A stretch of DNA of 18,751 nucleotides from DATKZB01 sp035528235 (GTDB taxonomy: Bacteria > Planctomycetota > Phycisphaerae > FEN-1346), in the NCBI GenBank assembly GCA_035528235.1, contig DATKZB010000226.1, forward strand, positions 1 through 18,751, in the 5' to 3' direction. Within the stretch, counting starts at the first letter, position 1. The number at the start of each line of letters is the position of its first letter. The notes under the pieces were generated by a model. That model saw only the letters and a program-made list of their open reading frames with translations. It was not told the DNA's origin and did no database searches. Positions 7,119-14,467 of this stretch are shown here, one piece after another. Both the position numbers and the translations under genes were made by a program.

Positions 7119-7213
7119 AGATGTGATGTTGGTTAGCGCGCTCACCGCCGGGTGGGCGTGGCGAGTGTGCGATTCAGCAGACACGAGTGTCCCCAGGTAA
7201 GGAGGCCGGTCGG

Positions 7214-8218
7214 ATGGCCAGCAACATCGGAATCAATGGCTTTGGGCGCATCGGCCGGATCGTGTTTCGGGCGATGTGGGCGCGGCGGGAGGAATTCAAC
7301 ATCGTCGGCATCAACGATCTGGCCGACGCCCCGACGCTGGCCTACCTTCTGAAGTATGACAGCATCTACGGCCGGTTCAGCGGCGACGTCAAGGCCGCCG
7401 GCAACGCCCTGGTGGTCGACGGCATCGAGATTCCCGTGACCGCCGAGAAGGACCCGGCCAAACTCCCGTGGGCCGCCCGCAAGGTCGACGTGGCCCTGGA
7501 GTGCACCGGCATCTTCCGGACCCGCGAGGCCTGTGGGTTGCACCTCAAGGCCGGGGCCAGGAAGGTCATTCTGTCCGCCCCCCCCAAGGACGAGATCGAC
7601 GCGGTCATCGTCATCGGCGTCAACGACGAGACCCTCAAGCCCGAGCACCTGATCGTGTCGAACGCCTCCTGCACGACCAACTGCCTGGCCCCGGTAGCCA
7701 AGGTTCTGCACGAGACCTTCGGGATCAAGCGTGGCCTGATGACGACCTGCCACGCCTACACGAACGACCAGAAGATCCTCGACCAGATTCACAAGGACCT
7801 GCCCCGGGCGCGGGCCGCCGCGCTCAACATCATCCCGACCACGACCGGCGCCGCCAAGGCCGTCGGCAAGGTCATCCCCGCGCTGGCGGGCAAGTTGAAC
7901 GGGTACGCCCTGCGCGTGCCTACGCCGGTCGGCAGCATCGTGGACCTGACGGCCGAACTGGCGAAGCCCGCCTCGGTCGCCGCCATCAACGCCGCCATGA
8001 AGCAGGCGGCCGAGGGGCCGCTCAAGGGCATCCTGGGGTACACCGACGACCCGATCGTCTCCACCGACGTCATCGGCACGACCGTGTCGAGTCTCTTCGA
8101 CGCCTGTTGCACCCAGGCACTCGACGAGACGTTCGTCAAGGTGTGCTCGTGGTACGACAATGAATGGGGCTTCTCGAACCGGATGGCCGATCTGGCGAAG
8201 AAACTGGCCGCCATCTGA
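7214..8218 (+). CDS. gap: Glyceraldehyde-3-phosphate dehydrogenase, type I
   Basis: A 334-residue glycolytic enzyme that oxidises glyceraldehyde 3-phosphate to 1,3-bisphosphoglycerate with NAD, or works in reverse in gluconeogenesis. The nucleotide-binding motif INGFGRIGR is at residues 7-15, VGINDLAD suggests NAD preference, and the catalytic Cys is C153 in SNASCTTNCLAP. TTCHAYTNDQ carries the catalytic His, and the C-terminus has SWYDNEWGFSNRM. Length is normal for the family. The ATG at 7214 has AAGGAGG 8 bases upstream; an in-frame GTG at 7187 would add nine residues before the Rossmann start and lacks a ribosome site. It leads a plus-strand run with pgk, rpe and accD. Identification is secure. 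Confidence 0.97.
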   Translation: MASNIGINGFGRIGRIVFRAMWARREEFNIVGINDLADAPTLAYLLKYDSIYGRFSGDVKAAGNALVVDGIEIPVTAEKDPAKLPWAARKVDVALECTGIFRTREACGLHLKAGARKVILSAPPKDEIDAVIVIGVNDETLKPEHLIVSNASCTTNCLAPVAKVLHETFGIKRGLMTTCHAYTNDQKILDQIHKDLPRARAAALNIIPTTTGAAKAVGKVIPALAGKLNGYALRVPTPVGSIVDLTAELAKPASVAAINAAMKQAAEGPLKGILGYTDDPIVSTDVIGTTVSSLFDACCTQALDETFVKVCSWYDNEWGFSNRMADLAKKLAAI

Positions 8219-8240
8219 CAAGCCGCCGAGCGATAGGTCA

Positions 8241-8267
8241 CGGGGGCGGGCACAGGGCTCGCCCCCG
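8241..8267 (+). other. Intercistronic GC hairpin between gap and pgk
   Basis: CGGGGGCG (8241-8248) pairs with CGCCCCCG (8260-8267), 8 bp perfect and extendable by two inner pairs, one of them G-U. It lies 23 bases after the gap stop and 30 bases before the pgk start. No U-tract follows, so it looks more like an mRNA-stabilising or processing element than a terminator. Confidence 0.5.
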
Positions 8268-8296
8268 ATCACTCTCAGGCCGACAGGAGGTCTGCT

Positions 8297-9520
8297 GTGG
8301 CCAAGCAACGACTCGACCAACTGACCATGAGGGGGAAGCGCGTCCTGATGCGGGTCGACTTCAACGTCCCGCTCGACACCGACCTGAACATTACCGACGA
8401 CCGGCGGATCCGCATGGCCGTGCCCACGATCAAGTGTGCCATGGACGCCGGCGGACGCGTCGTCCTTATGAGCCACCTGGGGCGGCCCAAAGGCAAGGTC
8501 GACCCCAAACTCAGCCTCAAACCGGCGGCCGCGCAGCTGGCCGAACTGCTCGGGTGCGACGTGGCGCTGGCGCCCGACTGCATCGGGCCTCAGGTCAAGA
8601 AGATGGTCGACGGCCTGGCCGACGGGCAGGTGCTGGTGCTCGAGAACCTCCGGTTTCACGCCGGCGAGGAGAAGAACGACCCCGACTTCGCCAAGGCCCT
8701 GCGCGCGTGGGCCGACGTGTACGTGAATGACGCCTTCGGCACGGCCCACCGCAAGCACGCCTCGACGTACGGCGTGCCGGCGGCGATGCCGAAAGGGACC
8801 CGCGCCATCGGGTTCCTCATGGAGAAGGAACTCAAGTTCCTGGGCGAGACCCTCGAGAAGCCCGAGCGCCCGTTCGTCGCGGTGCTCGGCGGGGTCAAGG
8901 TGTCGGACAAGATCGGCGTCATCGAGAACCTCGTCGGCAAGGTCGACCGGTTGCTCGTCGGCGGTGCCATGGCCTACGTCTTCATGGTGGCCCGGGGGCA
9001 GAAGGTCGGCAACTCCAAGGTCGAGCGAGAGGTCGAGAAGAAGGGCAAGAAGACCGACATGATCGCCGTCGCGGCGAAACTGCTTAAGACCATCGAGGCC
9101 AGCCAGGCCGAGGTGCTGTTTCCCGAGGACCACCTCGTGGCCAAGCAGCCCACCGCCGACGCCGAGACCGACGTCCAGGGCCCCGAGATCGACGACGGCT
9201 GGATGGGCCTGGACATCGGGCCCGAGACGATCCAGATTTACCTCGAGAAACTGGCCGATGCCAAGACGGTCCTCTGGAACGGGCCGATGGGCATGTTCGA
9301 GATCACGCCGTTCGGCGAGGGTACACGCTCGATCTGCCAGGCGATGGCCCAGGTGGACGAGAACGGCACGGCCGTGGTCGGCGGCGGCGATACGGCCGCG
9401 GCCGTCGAGAAGTACGGCCTGGCCGAACAGATGACCCATATCTCGACCGGCGGGGGGGCCGGCCTTGAGTTCCTCGAGGGCAAGCCTTTCGAGACCATCG
9501 AGGTCATTGACGACGCCTGA
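8297..9520 (+). CDS. pgk: Phosphoglycerate kinase
   Basis: A 407-residue cytoplasmic enzyme that transfers phosphate between 1,3-bisphosphoglycerate and ADP, using the product of the gap gene before it. N-domain substrate motifs are RVDFNVP (about 19-25), SHLGRPKGK, LENLRFHAGEEKND and NDAFGTAHR. C-domain nucleotide motifs are KVSDKIGVIENL, WNGPMGMFE, VGGGDTAAA and STGGGAGLEFLEG. A stretch rich in Glu and Lys at about 235-253 (VEREVEKKGKKTD) is usual for the bacterial form. GTG start at 8297 has AGGAGG six bases before it. The spacing from gap is 78 bp with a hairpin and from rpe 87 bp with two. Identification is secure. Confidence 0.97.
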   Translation: MAKQRLDQLTMRGKRVLMRVDFNVPLDTDLNITDDRRIRMAVPTIKCAMDAGGRVVLMSHLGRPKGKVDPKLSLKPAAAQLAELLGCDVALAPDCIGPQVKKMVDGLADGQVLVLENLRFHAGEEKNDPDFAKALRAWADVYVNDAFGTAHRKHASTYGVPAAMPKGTRAIGFLMEKELKFLGETLEKPERPFVAVLGGVKVSDKIGVIENLVGKVDRLLVGGAMAYVFMVARGQKVGNSKVEREVEKKGKKTDMIAVAAKLLKTIEASQAEVLFPEDHLVAKQPTADAETDVQGPEIDDGWMGLDIGPETIQIYLEKLADAKTVLWNGPMGMFEITPFGEGTRSICQAMAQVDENGTAVVGGGDTAAAVEKYGLAEQMTHISTGGGAGLEFLEGKPFETIEVIDDA

Positions 9521-9524
9521 GGTT

Positions 9525-9577
9525 CTCGGCCGATCGGGCCGAGGCCCAGCGGCGCCGAGACGCCGGCCGTCTGGCGC
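9525..9577 (+). other. Two tandem GC hairpins between pgk and rpe
   Basis: Hairpin 1: CTCGGCC (9525-9531), 5-base loop, GGCCGAG (9537-9543), 7 bp perfect, starting 5 bases after the pgk stop. Hairpin 2: GCGCC (9552-9556), bulged G, AGACG (9558-9562), 5-base loop, CGTCT-GGCGC (9568-9577), 10 pairs with one bulge. There is no U-tract. They could protect the upstream mRNA 3' end or separate expression of pgk from rpe. Confidence 0.5.
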
Positions 9578-9607
9578 AGGTGCCGCGACGCCCAAGGGGA
9601 GGGTGGC

Positions 9608-10300
9608 TTGAAACGCTCGCTCCATCAACTGGCGCGGCCGGCCATCGCCCCGTCGCTCCTGGCGTCGGACTTCGCCCACCTGGCCGACGAGATCGACCGG
9701 GTCCGCCAGGCCGGGGCCGACCTGCTGCACGTCGACGTGATGGACGGACACTTCGTGCCGAACATCACCATCGGCCCGGCGGTGGTCGAGAAGATCCGGG
9801 CCGTGACGGACCTGTTTCTGGACGTTCACCTGATGATTGAGGAACCCGGCCGGTACATCCAGGCGTTTGCCGAAGCCGGGGCCGACCACATCACGTTTCA
9901 CGCGGAGGTGGCCGCCGAGCCGCAGGCCCTGGCCGAACGCGTCCACGAACTGGGCTGTTCGGCCGGCATCACCATCAACCCCGACGGGCCGATGGACCGG
10001 GTCCGCGAGGCCGTGCCGCACGTTGAGATGGTCTTGCTGATGACCATCTTCGCCGGCTTCGGCGGCCAGGAGTTCATGCCGGAGGTCTTGCCGATGATCC
10101 GGCAGGTCAGGGGTTGGCTCGGCGACGACAAGCGGATCGAGGTGGACGGCGGCATCTACACCCACACGATCGCCGCCGCCGCCGCCGCCGGGGCCGACGT
10201 GTTTGTGGCCGGGACGGCGGTGTTCCGCTCACCGGACGGCGACTATGCCCGCAGCATTGCCGACCTGCGGCGCGCGGCTGCCGAGGCGGCACGGACGTAG
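9608..10300 (+). CDS. rpe: Ribulose-phosphate 3-epimerase
   Basis: A 230-residue TIM-barrel enzyme interconverting ribulose 5-phosphate and xylulose 5-phosphate in the pentose phosphate pathway. Motifs: APSLLASDF (about 13-21), LLHVDVMDGHFVPNITIGP (metal ligands and catalytic Asp), DVHLMI, and the second catalytic Asp in IEVDGGI, with VAGTAVF at the phosphate site. The loop usually read as M-x-V-N-P-G-F-G-G-Q is MTIFAGFGGQ here, so the Asn-Pro pair is replaced by Phe-Ala. The start is TTG at 9608, with GGGGAGGG just upstream; no ATG lies in frame before the family start. It may be part of the gap-pgk transcript. Identification is secure. Confidence 0.95.
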   Translation: MKRSLHQLARPAIAPSLLASDFAHLADEIDRVRQAGADLLHVDVMDGHFVPNITIGPAVVEKIRAVTDLFLDVHLMIEEPGRYIQAFAEAGADHITFHAEVAAEPQALAERVHELGCSAGITINPDGPMDRVREAVPHVEMVLLMTIFAGFGGQEFMPEVLPMIRQVRGWLGDDKRIEVDGGIYTHTIAAAAAAGADVFVAGTAVFRSPDGDYARSIADLRRAAAEAART

Positions 10301-10337
10301 GGGAACGCGACAGACCCGCAACGCAAGGCGCACGGTT

Positions 10338-11156
10338 ATGGCCATCAACGGCCGGACCAAGAAGAAAGACATTCCGGAAGGCCTGTGGCTCCGGTGCCCG
10401 GGCTGCGAGGAGATGGTGTTCCGCAAGCGCGTCGAGGAGAACCTCCACGTGTGTCCGGAGTGCCAGTACCACTTCCGTGTCGGGGCCCGGCAGCGGATTG
10501 CCCTCCTGGCCGACGCCGACAGTTTCGAGGAGTACCTGCCGAACCTCATGTCGCCGGACCCCCTGGCGTTTCTCGATCGCAAGAGTTACATCGAGCGGCT
10601 GGCCGACGCTCAGCGGCAGACGAACCTTTACGACGCCGCCATCGTCGGCAGGGCTTACATTCGGGGCCGGCCGGTTGTGGTGGGCGCGATGGACGCCAAC
10701 TTCATCATGGGCTCGATGGGGTCGGTCGTCGGGGAGAAAATCACGGTCGCCGCCGAGAAGGCCACCGAACTGAAGTTGCCCCTGGTCATCTGCTGCGCGT
10801 CGGGCGGGGCCCGCATGATGGAAGGAATTTTGAGCCTGGCCCAAATGGCCAAGACCAGCGCGGCCCTGGCGCGGTTTAACCTGGCAGACGGGCTTTACGT
10901 CGCCATCATGACCCACCCCACGACGGCGGGGGTGCTGGCCAGTTTCGGGTCGCTTGGCGACATTATCCTGGCCGAGCCGGGTGCCATGATCGGCTTCACG
11001 GGCCCGAGGGTGATCCGCCAGACGATGAGGCAGGACCTGCCCGAGGGGTTCCAGACGGCCGAGTTTATGCTCGAGCACGGCTTCGTGGACCGCATCGTGC
11101 CGCGGCGGGAATTGCGGAGCGAGGTGGCGTCGCTCATCGACTATTGCCGCACCTGA
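10338..11156 (+). CDS. accD: Acetyl-CoA carboxylase carboxyltransferase subunit beta
   Basis: A 272-residue subunit of the carboxyltransferase half of acetyl-CoA carboxylase, the first step of fatty acid synthesis. The N-terminal zinc finger is complete (C20, C23, C39, C42 in CPGC and CPEC). The crotonase-like fold follows, with FIMGSMGSVVGEK, CCASGGARMMEG, HPTTAGVLASFGSLGD and the GFTGPRVI oxyanion region. Length is slightly below the usual 280-300. The ATG at 10338 has a weak AAGG 9 bases before it; longer in-frame reading upstream overlaps the rpe end and is not credible. The partner accA is not in the window. It follows rpe by 37 bp and is probably co-transcribed. Identification is secure. 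Confidence 0.95.
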   Translation: MAINGRTKKKDIPEGLWLRCPGCEEMVFRKRVEENLHVCPECQYHFRVGARQRIALLADADSFEEYLPNLMSPDPLAFLDRKSYIERLADAQRQTNLYDAAIVGRAYIRGRPVVVGAMDANFIMGSMGSVVGEKITVAAEKATELKLPLVICCASGGARMMEGILSLAQMAKTSAALARFNLADGLYVAIMTHPTTAGVLASFGSLGDIILAEPGAMIGFTGPRVIRQTMRQDLPEGFQTAEFMLEHGFVDRIVPRRELRSEVASLIDYCRT

Positions 11157-11215
11157 GCGGCGATGGGCGAGGCGGGCCGGGCCGGCGAGACCACCAGAAA
11201 TCGGCCGCAAAAGGC

Positions 11216-11244
11216 TTGGCGCGGCACAGGCGGGGCCTTAGAAT
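11216..11244 (+). promoter_or_regulatory. Candidate sigma-70 promoter for the kinase gene
   Basis: TTGGCG (11216-11221) and TAGAAT (11239-11244) are 17 bp apart, in the 162-bp gap after accD. The predicted start near 11251 gives a leader of about 68 bases before the GTG at 11319. Confidence 0.5.
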
Positions 11245-11318
11245 GAGCCCACACATCCGATCGTGAGGCGCGCTGTTCGCGGCATTGGTGCCGATCTCAG
11301 GGGTTCGAGGAGGGGAGC

Positions 11319-12176
11319 GTGCTAAAGCGACTGTTCCAGAAACTGCGCGGGGCGCAGTCGACCGAGCTGCCGGGCTACACGCCTATGGGCGTGGTCCGCG
11401 AAGGCAGCATGGCCACCATCTTCAAGGCCAGGGACCAGGAGACCGGCCGCCTGGTGGCCGTCAAGGTCCACAAGCCTGCGGCCAAGAAGGTCGTGGATAA
11501 GTTGGAGTCGCAGTACCGCGATTTCACGGAGGGGCAGATCACCGCCGCCTTCGACCATCCGAACATCGTCAAGTGCTTCGACCACGGCAAACTCGGCGAC
11601 ACGCCGTACCTGGTGCTGGAGTACATCGAGGGCGTCACGCTGGCGAGCCTCATGGGCGGAGACAGCAAGCGGCTCGATGGCCATCGTCTGTCGTTTGTGC
11701 TCCAGGCGGCCTCGGCCTTGGCCCACGTGCACTCGCGGGGCTTTGTCCACCACGATTTCTGTCCGAAGAACCTCTTTGTCACCACCCAGAACCAGATCCA
11801 ACTCATCGACTTCGGCCTGGCGACGCCGCTGTTGGACAGGCCGACTCTCGGCGCACGCATGGGGACGATCGAGACGCTGGCTCCCGAGGTGCTCCGCCGC
11901 GAGCCGAGCGACTTCCGCGTCGACGTCTATGCCTGGGGTGTGGTGGCCTATCAGGTCCTGTCGGGGCACTGGCCTTTCGAGAGTCCCGAGCATCACCAGA
12001 CCCTGAGCAAGATCCTCAATGTGAACCCCTTGCCGCTCGACCGTCGGGTGCCCGACCTGGCCGAGGACGTGGCCAATCTGGTCATGCGGGCCGTGGAGAA
12101 GACTCCCGACAAACGCCTGACCAGCATGACGACCGCCGTCAGCGTTCTGGAACGGTTTCAGAACACCGGCCTGTAA
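11319..12176 (+). CDS. Serine/threonine protein kinase, soluble, kinase domain only
   Basis: A 285-residue Hanks-type kinase with no transmembrane segment or sensor domain. The kinase fold spans about 20-280: glycine loop VREGSMATIF with the first Gly of GxGxxG replaced by Arg (R27), ATP lysine K49 in VAVKVHK, catalytic D146 in VHHDFCPKN (HHD in place of HRD), DFG with D164, APEV and the F-lobe block DVYAWGVVAYQVLSGHWPF. The core Lys and both Asp residues are present, so it is probably active. GTG at 11319 has GAGGAGGGG directly upstream. It is preceded by its own promoter candidate and followed by a long noncoding stretch and the sigma factor gene. Target proteins cannot be inferred. A link to the sigma factor is only positional. 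Confidence 0.93.
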   Translation: MLKRLFQKLRGAQSTELPGYTPMGVVREGSMATIFKARDQETGRLVAVKVHKPAAKKVVDKLESQYRDFTEGQITAAFDHPNIVKCFDHGKLGDTPYLVLEYIEGVTLASLMGGDSKRLDGHRLSFVLQAASALAHVHSRGFVHHDFCPKNLFVTTQNQIQLIDFGLATPLLDRPTLGARMGTIETLAPEVLRREPSDFRVDVYAWGVVAYQVLSGHWPFESPEHHQTLSKILNVNPLPLDRRVPDLAEDVANLVMRAVEKTPDKRLTSMTTAVSVLERFQNTGL

Positions 12177-12577
12177 CCGGTTTCTGGGGTTCCTGGGACC
12201 GGCGCTTCGGTGGCCTCTTAACAGGGCGTGTTCGGTGGTGGGGCCACTCTTGCCGCCGGATGTCCCGCTCCCCCGGACGCTACTCCCGCCGCCGACTCCA
12301 TTCTAAGCCCTCTGGTCCGGTCGCTCTGTTCGATGGGCGTCGAACAAGCACTATTCTGCTGGTCCTGGAGCGTCTAGACGTTGCGTGTGCACTCCCTGGC
12401 GTGTGGCCAATCCTGTCCACCGCGGCCAGGCTGTCCAGCAAGTGCCCCTCGCCTTGGCCGAGCCGCGCCCGTTGGACCTGAAAGCGCGCCGGACTGGCCT
12501 CAAGTGCTCCAAGTGACCCGCTCCATGGCGGGCGCTTGAACTGGACACCTGGAGTACGAGACTTCCGGTTTTTGTGG
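12177..12577 (+). other. About 400 bp without a gene, between kinase and sigma factor
   Basis: No reading frame here has a credible start, ribosome site or family likeness on either strand; frames that cross it are extensions of neighbours. It is less GC-rich than its surroundings. Visible structure: a short stem over the kinase stop (ACCGG...CCGGT), a 6-bp stem GTTCGA/TCGAAC around 12338-12355, a perfect 10-bp palindrome CGTCTAGACG at 12371-12380, and a bulged stem at 12511-12521 with 12528-12537 (10 pairs, 6-base loop). A run of T occurs near 12568-12573. A small RNA or a decayed gene is possible but not shown. Confidence 0.4.
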
Positions 12578-12606
12578 TTGACGTGCCAGGGCCCATGAGG
12601 TAGACT
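12578..12606 (+). promoter_or_regulatory. Candidate sigma-70 promoter for the HTH-sigma factor gene
   Basis: TTGACG (12578-12583) and TAGACT (12601-12606) with a 17-bp spacer. The start near 12613 would leave a leader of about 32 bases before the ATG at 12645. Confidence 0.55.
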
Positions 12607-12644
12607 ATAGAAGCACGGGTTGGGGATTGCAGCGAGGTGTTGCC

Positions 12645-14330
12645 ATGGTCCGGTTCCATCACGCACAGATGGGGGAGTTGGCGAAGCAGTTGGCGTACCT
12701 GCCCCCGAAGGTGCGTCTGGAACAGATTACCCGGGCAGAGAGGCTGATCTGCCTCATTGACCCGGCCAAGTCCTACCCGTACGAGTTCGTCTGCTACCAA
12801 ATCACCGGCTACCGTCCCCGGGGGGACGTAGGCCAGGTATTCCCGGGCAAGGCCCTTCGTGAGGATCTGGTGCGGCTGGTTGAGGAGGCCTCCGGCACGC
12901 TGAGGCTCAAGCTTGAGGACATGGGCGAGACGGTTCTCTCGATCGAGGAGGCGTCGGAGCGTTTCAGCGTTTCGGCCAAGACGGTTCAGCGGTGGCGCAA
13001 GGCGGGCCTAGTGGCGTGGAAGTTCGTCGGGCCCGGTGGGCGGCTCAAGATCGGGTTCCGCAAGTCGAGCCTCGACCGCTTCGCCACGCGCAACCCCGAC
13101 CAGGTGAAGGCTGCGGGCGATTTCAGCCGCCTCGGGCCCGAGGAACGCCGCGAGATCATCCGGCGAGCCCGCCGGTTGAGCCTCTTCTGCCACTGTTGCC
13201 TGTTCGAGGTCTCCAAACGCATCGCACGCAAACTGGGCCGGGCCGTCGAGACCGTCCGGCTGACGATCAAGGACTATGACCGCGAACACACCGAGGCCAA
13301 ACTGTTTCCGGACACCGGCGAGCCGCTTCAGGAACGCGACCGGCGGCTGATGTACCAGTCGCATCAGCGCGGGGTCAACGTGCACGCCCTCGCGAAGCGG
13401 TTCTGCCGCACTCGCTCCAGCATCTACCGCATCATCACCGAGGAACGGGCGAAGGAACTGCTGGGCGAGCCGATCGATTACATGGCGAGCCCCGAGTTCG
13501 AGCAGCCGAGCGCCGAGGCCACGATCGCGGGCGACCCGGTGGCCGCGTCGGCCATGGCCGGAGAGACCCGCCGGCCGGCCGTGCCCCCCAAGGGCCTGCC
13601 CATCTATCTGAAGAACCTGTACAAGACGCCGCTGCTCAACAAGCCGCAGGAACAGGCCCTGTTCCGGCTGTACAACTATCTGAAGTTCAAGGCCGCCCGG
13701 GCCCGCGAGCGGCTCCGGAAGGGCCGGGCCCTGAGGGTGGAGGACATCGAGGAGATCGAACGACTCTTCGGCGAGGCGAACCGCGTCAAGAACCGCATCA
13801 TCCAATCTAACCTGCGCCTCGTGGTGAACATCGCCAAGCGGCACGTCGGGCCGCAGGCCAACTTCTTCGAGTTGATCTCCGACGGCAACATGAGCCTGAT
13901 TCGGGCTGTCGACAAGTTCGACTACACGAGGGGCTTCAAGTTCTCGACGTACGCCTCCTGGGCCATCATGAAGAACTTCGCGCGCAGCGTGCCGCAGGCG
14001 GGCGTACGCCGCGAGCGGTTTATGACCGGCCGCGACGAACTCCTCGAGATGACGCGCAACCTGCGGTTCGAGGGCGAGGAGCCGTACCGCGAGCCCGACG
14101 TCACGGTCCGCCAGAACATCGAGAGGGTCCTCGACGAATTGCAGCCGCGCGAACGCGAGATCGTCATGCGGCGGTTCGGCCTGGGCAGCATGCCGGGCCC
14201 GCAGACGCTCGAAGAGGTCGGCGCGCACTTCGGCGTCACCAAGGAACGCATCCGCCAGATCGAGACCCGCGCGCTGAACAAACTGCGCGGCATGCTCACC
14301 CCCGAGGCCCTCGAGGAAATCCTGACCTGA
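12645..14330 (+). CDS. Sigma-70 family factor with an N-terminal multi-HTH DNA-binding half
   Basis: A 561-residue protein. Residues 1-90 are a conserved-looking domain of unknown type (ICLIDPAKSYPYEFVCYQIT). Residues 97-145 are a MerR/excisionase-type HTH with a wing (LSIEEASERFSVSAKTVQRW, then WKFVGPGGRLKIGF). Two further HTH-like segments follow at about 174-212 (EVSKRIARKLGRAVETVRL) and 244-270 (VHALAKRFCRTRSSIYRIITEE). The sigma core follows: region 1.2 at about 315-350 (LPIYLKNLYKTPLLNKPQEQ), region 2 from N383 (NLRLVVNIAKRHVG, SDGNMSLIRAVDKFDYTRGF, FSTYASWAIMKNFAR), then only about 45 residues where region 3 should be, and region 4 from V495 to the end (LQPREREIVMRRFGLG, HTH ending VTKERIRQIETRALNKLR). 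It directs RNA polymerase to promoters; the regulon is unknown. ATG at 12645 has GAGG 7 bases upstream; an in-frame TTG at 12627 is rejected. Confidence 0.94.
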   Translation: MVRFHHAQMGELAKQLAYLPPKVRLEQITRAERLICLIDPAKSYPYEFVCYQITGYRPRGDVGQVFPGKALREDLVRLVEEASGTLRLKLEDMGETVLSIEEASERFSVSAKTVQRWRKAGLVAWKFVGPGGRLKIGFRKSSLDRFATRNPDQVKAAGDFSRLGPEERREIIRRARRLSLFCHCCLFEVSKRIARKLGRAVETVRLTIKDYDREHTEAKLFPDTGEPLQERDRRLMYQSHQRGVNVHALAKRFCRTRSSIYRIITEERAKELLGEPIDYMASPEFEQPSAEATIAGDPVAASAMAGETRRPAVPPKGLPIYLKNLYKTPLLNKPQEQALFRLYNYLKFKAARARERLRKGRALRVEDIEEIERLFGEANRVKNRIIQSNLRLVVNIAKRHVGPQANFFELISDGNMSLIRAVDKFDYTRGFKFSTYASWAIMKNFARSVPQAGVRRERFMTGRDELLEMTRNLRFEGEEPYREPDVTVRQNIERVLDELQPREREIVMRRFGLGSMPGPQTLEEVGAHFGVTKERIRQIETRALNKLRGMLTPEALEEILT

Positions 14331-14370
14331 TGCGGGACGCCTGCGTGTCCGTCTTGCCGTGATGCGTCCT

Positions 14371-14396
14371 GCCCGCGGCACGAAAGCGCGGCGGGC
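14371..14396 (+). terminator. Possible terminator hairpin after the sigma factor gene
   Basis: GCCCGC (14371-14376) can pair with GCGGGC (14391-14396), or alternatively CCGCG (14373-14377) with CGCGG (14387-14391). It lies 41 bases after the stop codon. Only TT follows, so it is a weak call. Confidence 0.25.
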
Positions 14397-14398
14397 GG

Positions 14399-14427
14399 TT
14401 GCTTGCGGCCCCCTGTCTCAGTAGTCT
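14399..14427 (+). promoter_or_regulatory. Weak promoter candidate for the DUF6498-like gene
   Basis: TTGCTT (14399-14404) and TAGTCT (14422-14427) are 17 bp apart, about 41 bases before the ATG at 14468. Each hexamer matches consensus at only three positions. The spacing and position are the main support. Confidence 0.25.
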
Positions 14428-14467
14428 CTGTGTGCTGCCGCGCAACCGTCGCGGCGGGGGACCTTCC

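Noticed and set aside
7142..10165. Very long minus-strand open frame opposite gap, pgk and rpe
   Set aside because: It is the antisense shadow of three certain genes in a GC-rich genome; composition is His/Asp/Gly/Leu-rich as expected of such shadows.
11295..11315. GGTTCGA as a tRNA T-arm
   Set aside because: No acceptor, anticodon or D-arm fits around it, and it lies in the leader of the kinase gene.
12371..12380. Palindrome CGTCTAGACG as an operator
   Set aside because: About one 10-bp palindrome per kilobase is expected by chance, and there is no second copy nearby; mentioned only as part of the noncoding stretch.
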